Source of the DNA: Ignavibacteria bacterium
GTDB taxonomy: Bacteria > Bacteroidota > Ignavibacteria > UBA10030 > SZUA-254
Length of the DNA: 64,000 nt
Direction: 5' to 3'
Assembly: GCA_016178595.1 (NCBI GenBank)
Contig: JACOSY010000035.1
Span: 57,613-121,612, forward strand
The translations under genes and the position numbers were made by a program. The stretch's first letter is position 1; each line of letters opens with the position of its first letter. Positions 60,727 to 64,000 of this stretch are shown here, piece after piece. The notes beneath the pieces are model-generated. The model was not told the DNA's origin. It made no database searches and saw only the letters and a list, made by a program, of their open reading frames with translations.

Positions 60727-61689
60727 TTACGAAGAAACCCTAAGTTTCCGGAGAGCAGAGAAAAATCGACCGAGATTGAATCTTTTCCCAAAAAGTCCTT
60801 GCGGTCGGGTGATCATGATAATAACGAGCAGGAGAGAGTAAATGACCATGCGATACTGAGCGACCGTCCGGAGCGCTTCGGGTAAAATCGTTAAGACCAC
60901 TGCAGCAAAAATTACCCCGGCGGTACTTCCCATTCCTCCGACAACAACCATCACGACGATTTCAATTGACTTGATGAAGCTGAACTGTTGAGGGTTGATA
61001 TAGGAAACGAAGTGGGCGTAGAGTCCGCCGGCAATTCCCGCAATGAACGCCCCGGTTATGAAGGCAACGACTTTGTATTTGGTGGTGTTGATTCCCATCG
61101 CTTGCGCGGCGATCTCATCATCCCGCACGGCGAGGAATCCTTTCCCGTACGTCGAGTTGATCAGATTCGAGATGACGAAGACCACAATCGAGACGACCGA
61201 GAAGACCCAGAAAAAATTGGTAAGCTTCGGAATGCCGATGAATCCACGAGGGCCGCCGAGGAAATTCAGGTTCTGGATAACTACCCGAATGATCTCACCG
61301 AAACCGAGCGTTGTAATCGCAAGATAATCTCCCTTCAAGCGGAGAGTTGGGATGCCGACGAGGAGTCCGGCAAGCGCAGCAACGGCTCCGCCCAAAAGAA
61401 GCGCGACAGGAAGCACTAGAAAGCCAGTCGGATTACCCGAACTCACATGAAGCATAGATGAGGCCACAGCCGCTGTGTACGCGCCGATCGACATGAAGCC
61501 GGCGTGTCCGAGAGAAAATTGTCCTGCGAAACCATTAATGAGGTTCAAACTTGTGGCAAGAATAATATTGATGCCGATGTAAATAACAATCTGGAAGTAG
61601 TAGGGATTAATCTGATCTTGGAAGAACGAAACTAGGAGACTCACCATAATTGCGGCAAGAAGATATAGTTTGGAAGAATTCGATTTCAT
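60727..61689 (-). CDS. livM: Branched-chain amino-acid ABC transporter permease LivM
   Basis: 320 residues, about eight to ten helices. NLINGFAGQFSLGHAGFMSIGAY is the usual LivM entrance segment and GLLVGIPTLRLKGDYLAITTLGFGEI the conserved coupling region. The gene lies three bases from livH. Confidence 0.95.
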   Translation of the reverse strand: MKSNSSKLYLLAAIMVSLLVSFFQDQINPYYFQIVIYIGINIILATSLNLINGFAGQFSLGHAGFMSIGAYTAAVASSMLHVSSGNPTGFLVLPVALLLGGAVAALAGLLVGIPTLRLKGDYLAITTLGFGEIIRVVIQNLNFLGGPRGFIGIPKLTNFFWVFSVVSIVVFVISNLINSTYGKGFLAVRDDEIAAQAMGINTTKYKVVAFITGAFIAGIAGGLYAHFVSYINPQQFSFIKSIEIVVMVVVGGMGSTAGVIFAAVVLTILPEALRTVAQYRMVIYSLLLVIIMITRPQGLFGKRFNLGRFFSALRKLRVSS

Positions 61690-61692
61690 TTC

Positions 61693-62598
61693 TCAGACCT
61701 TCTCTGCTTCGTGGCGTCCCAAGATGCCGGATGGCTTGAAGAGCAAAATGAGGATGAGAATTCCGAAAGCAATCGCATCGCGATACGTGGGCGAGAGATA
61801 TCCAGTGACGAACGTTTCGGTCATGCCGATGATCAATCCTCCCAGCGCCGCGCCGGGAATGTTTCCGATCCCACCCAATACTGCCGAAATGAACGCCTTC
61901 AAGCCCGGGAATATTCCCATCAACGGATTGATGCTCGGGTACAGCGTGCCGTAGAGAATGCCGCCTGCCGCTGCCAAACTCGAACCGAGAACGAACGTGA
62001 ATGAGATCACCGTATTGATATTGATTCCCATCAAGCTTGCCGCTTGCTGGTTGAACGATACCGCTCGCATGGCTGTGCCTAACTTTGTATTCATGACGAT
62101 GAAGCGCAGGAGCAGCATGAGGATGATTGCCGTCCCAATGACGACGATGGGTGTTGTCCTCAGGACGAGATTCTGGGAATCAATCAGCGTAGTCGACAAG
62201 AACAAGGTTGGGAACGATTTCGGATCAGGACCGAAGACCAATTGACCGCCGAATTCAAGAAACAGCGAAATGCCGATTGCAGTGATCAGGATCGTCAGCT
62301 TTGGCCTGAATCGAAGTGGCTTGTAGGCAAGCTTTTCGATCGTCACACCGAGAATGGAACAGACGATCATTGCCAACAGAAGAACGATCGGACCGGCAAG
62401 GATCAGCGATCCTCCGACCAACGGCATGATGTGCGGCGTTGCGTAGTAGCCGACGAAGGCGCCGACCATGAACACATCGCCGTGAGCGAAGTTGATGAAC
62501 CGCAGCACACCGTAGACCATCGTGTACCCGATCGCAATCAAGGCGTAGATGCTGCCCAGAGAAATGCCGTTAATGACTTGTTGCAGCAGTTCGCTCAT
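61693..62598 (-). CDS. livH: Branched-chain amino-acid ABC transporter permease LivH
   Basis: 301 residues. LQQVINGISLGSIYALIAIGYTMVYGVLRFINFAHGDVFMVGAF is diagnostic for LivH, with GAALGGLIIGMTETFVTGYLS near the end. It forms the membrane channel with LivM. It starts 21 bases after the livK stop. Confidence 0.96.
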   Translation of the reverse strand: MSELLQQVINGISLGSIYALIAIGYTMVYGVLRFINFAHGDVFMVGAFVGYYATPHIMPLVGGSLILAGPIVLLLAMIVCSILGVTIEKLAYKPLRFRPKLTILITAIGISLFLEFGGQLVFGPDPKSFPTLFLSTTLIDSQNLVLRTTPIVVIGTAIILMLLLRFIVMNTKLGTAMRAVSFNQQAASLMGININTVISFTFVLGSSLAAAGGILYGTLYPSINPLMGIFPGLKAFISAVLGGIGNIPGAALGGLIIGMTETFVTGYLSPTYRDAIAFGILILILLFKPSGILGRHEAEKV

Positions 62599-62619
62599 CG
62601 AGTCCGGACGAGAGACTGC

Positions 62620-63822
62620 CTACATCGCTGCGACTTGATCGGGGCGGATGGTTTCTGTAAGAACCAATTTTCCATTCTTGATTTGGAGTATAACGGCAGA
62701 TTTGGACGCGTTGCGCCCGTTGTCGATTGTGATAACGCCGGTGACGCCGTTGAATTCTTTCATAGACGCGAGAGCGTCTCGCAACTGGGGACCATCGGTT
62801 CTTCCTGCCCGACGGATTGCATCTACAAGAAGCTTGCCGGCGTCGTAGGCGAGGCATGCAATGGCGTCCGGCGTTTCGTTGTACTTCTCTCGGAATTTCT
62901 TCACAAAGTTCTGGACGACATCTCGAGGATCTTCGGTGCTGTAGTGGTTACAGTAGTAGGTTCCCTCCATGGCTGCCCCGCCGATCTCCAAGAGCTTCGC
63001 AGAATCCCATCCGTCGCCGCCCATGAAAGGCAGGGTCATGTTCAAGTCACGCGCCTGCTTAACGATCAGCGCAGCTTCAGTGTAGTAACCGGGGACAAAG
63101 ATGAGTTCGGGATTTGCCGCCTTCAAGGCGGTGAGTTGCGCTTTGAAGTCGTTATCGCCTTCGCTGTATGCTTGGACGGCAATGACCTCCCCCCCGAGCT
63201 TGGAAAAGCTTTGGGTGAAGTATTGTGCAAGCCCGACACTGTATTCGTTCTTGACATCTTTCAGGATTGCTACGCGCTTTGCCTTCAATGTGTTGAAGAC
63301 GAATTTCGCGATGACAGCTCCCTGGAAATCGTCGAGGAAGCAAACGCGAAAAATGTAATCTCCAACTTGTGTGACCTTTGGATTCGTGGATGAGGGCGTG
63401 ATCATTGGAACCCCATTCGATTGGCAGATGGGTGCCGCCGCGAGGCTCCGGCTCGAAGCGACTTCACCGATCATCGCTTTGACTTTGTCCCGTGTAATCA
63501 ACTTCGTCACCACCGTGGCTGCCTCTTCGGGCTTTGACTGCGTATCCTCGGTGAGGAGTTTGATTTTCTTCCCAAGCACTCCGCCTGCAGCGTTGGTTTC
63601 TTCAACAACGAGCATCGCGCCCTTATGCGTCGAAGTGCCGAATGTGGCTGCTGTGCCGGTCAGTGAGGAGTACTCGCCGATGAGAATTTCGTCGTCTGCT
63701 TTTCCACTGCCGCCGCATCCTAAGACCGTCAATCCAACCATGAAACCAATGAAGGTTGCTGCGGTCAGAAACAGATACGCACGCTGCACGCGGGCGGGCG
63801 AGTGGGATGTGCCGTAATTCAT
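62620..63822 (-). CDS. livK: Branched-chain amino-acid ABC transporter substrate-binding lipoprotein LivK
   Basis: 400 residues from the ATG at 63822, preceded by AAAAGGAGACC; the frame is open 17 codons further but overlaps the end of a transposase gene. A lipoprotein signal ends in LTVLGC, so the protein is anchored at the membrane. ILIGEYSSLTGTAATFGTSTHKGAMLVVEE and later TPSSTNPKVTQVGDYIFRVCFLDDFQG are the type 1 periplasmic-binding fold. First gene of the operon. Confidence 0.94.
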   Translation of the reverse strand: MNYGTSHSPARVQRAYLFLTAATFIGFMVGLTVLGCGGSGKADDEILIGEYSSLTGTAATFGTSTHKGAMLVVEETNAAGGVLGKKIKLLTEDTQSKPEEAATVVTKLITRDKVKAMIGEVASSRSLAAAPICQSNGVPMITPSSTNPKVTQVGDYIFRVCFLDDFQGAVIAKFVFNTLKAKRVAILKDVKNEYSVGLAQYFTQSFSKLGGEVIAVQAYSEGDNDFKAQLTALKAANPELIFVPGYYTEAALIVKQARDLNMTLPFMGGDGWDSAKLLEIGGAAMEGTYYCNHYSTEDPRDVVQNFVKKFREKYNETPDAIACLAYDAGKLLVDAIRRAGRTDGPQLRDALASMKEFNGVTGVITIDNGRNASKSAVILQIKNGKLVLTETIRPDQVAAM

Positions 63823-63869
63823 TGTGGTCTCCTTTTCAATGTGATTGAGTTGGATTAATGCTGCTGGAT

Positions 63870-64000
63870 TCAATGAGCAAGTGCAACACGTCGGTTAAAG
63901 ACTTCGCGTGGTGTTTGATAATGTAATATTTTTCTTGGTCTGTTGTTCATGCGTCGTTCTAAACGTTTCACATCAGCATTGGAGACAGCGTCGAAGTTTG
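63870..64000 (-). CDS. IS30-family transposase, C-terminal end (continues outside window)
   Basis: A frame with stop at 63870-63872 is open to the window edge and encodes 42 residues: KRLERRMNNRPRKILHYQTP then REVFNRRVALAH. The NNRPRK-LxxxTPxEVF pattern is the C-terminus of IS30-type DDE transposases. The insertion lies directly upstream of livK, 48 bases from its start, and could affect its transcription. The left inverted repeat of the element should lie between 63823 and 63870 but I do not identify it. Confidence 0.88.
   Translation of the reverse strand, partial: NFDAVSNADVKRLERRMNNRPRKILHYQTPREVFNRRVALAH

Noticed and set aside
62242..63393. Long forward frame opposite livH and livK
   Set aside because: Antisense shadow of two well-supported transporter genes; no family motif or ribosome-binding site.

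Overview
The window looks like chromosomal DNA from a member of the Fibrobacteres-Chlorobi-Bacteroidetes superphylum, most like the Ignavibacteria/Chlorobi side. The evidence is a type IX secretion C-terminal sorting domain with the typical YPNPFNPTTTIRYSIP stretch (33370-35469), very large outer-membrane proteins of the kind common there, and about 50% GC. Several promoters read as ordinary sigma-70 boxes (TTGnnn, 17 nt, TAnnnT) rather than Bacteroides-type promoters. This lineage call is inference; no rRNA gene is present.

Layout. 1-7.9 kb: the end of a LysM lytic transglycosylase, tRNA-Ser(CGA), UDP-sugar genes (aminotransferase, UDP-glucose dehydrogenase, UDP-glucuronate decarboxylase), a small membrane protein and two peroxiredoxins. 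7.9-12.1 kb: aquaporin, then a tight run of 6-pyruvoyl-tetrahydropterin synthase, GTP cyclohydrolase I and two short-chain dehydrogenases, which reads as a tetrahydrobiopterin pathway, then a ferredoxin-NADP-reductase-like flavoprotein. 12.2-14.5 kb: small genes. 14.6-17.7 kb: a cysteine operon (CysM-like synthase, JAMM peptidase, and a CysO-MoeZ fusion) preceded by a promoter, a 33-codon leader peptide with four consecutive Cys codons, and a terminator with a competing antiterminator. This is the most exciting part of the window.

17.8-29.6 kb: an outer-membrane protein, an AMP-forming acyl-CoA ligase carrying in-frame palindromic repeat sequence, three structured repeats of about 65 nt, and a two-component region (a hybrid kinase, a seven-PAS kinase and three response regulators). 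29.8-38.4 kb: a reverse-strand tyrosine/homogentisate catabolic cluster (HisC-like aminotransferase, HPPD, homogentisate dioxygenase, fumarylacetoacetase) interrupted by a GxxExxY gene that carries a copy of the hppD 3' end, a T9SS protein and a four-helix-bundle gene. The biopterin genes and this cluster would fit one Phe to Tyr to homogentisate route if a pterin-dependent phenylalanine hydroxylase lies elsewhere.

38.8-54.2 kb: a giant outer-membrane protein, Ogt, UvrD-type helicase, YihY, two tandem copies of a three-gene pilin-like module, then the PilB/GspE ATPase and a DUF2007 protein. 54.2-64 kb: an APC permease with a possible very small membrane protein, a HicB-like protein overlapping an unusual PIN-like gene, UppP, a dicarboxylate/amino-acid symporter, a complete branched-chain amino-acid ABC transporter (LivFGMHK), and the end of an IS30-type transposase at the right edge.

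Intergenic DNA is rich in palindromic repeats of several families (TCCGAAGGA-type, CCCTCTCCC-type, CGACTC-type and low-complexity inverted pairs), some of which enter coding sequence.
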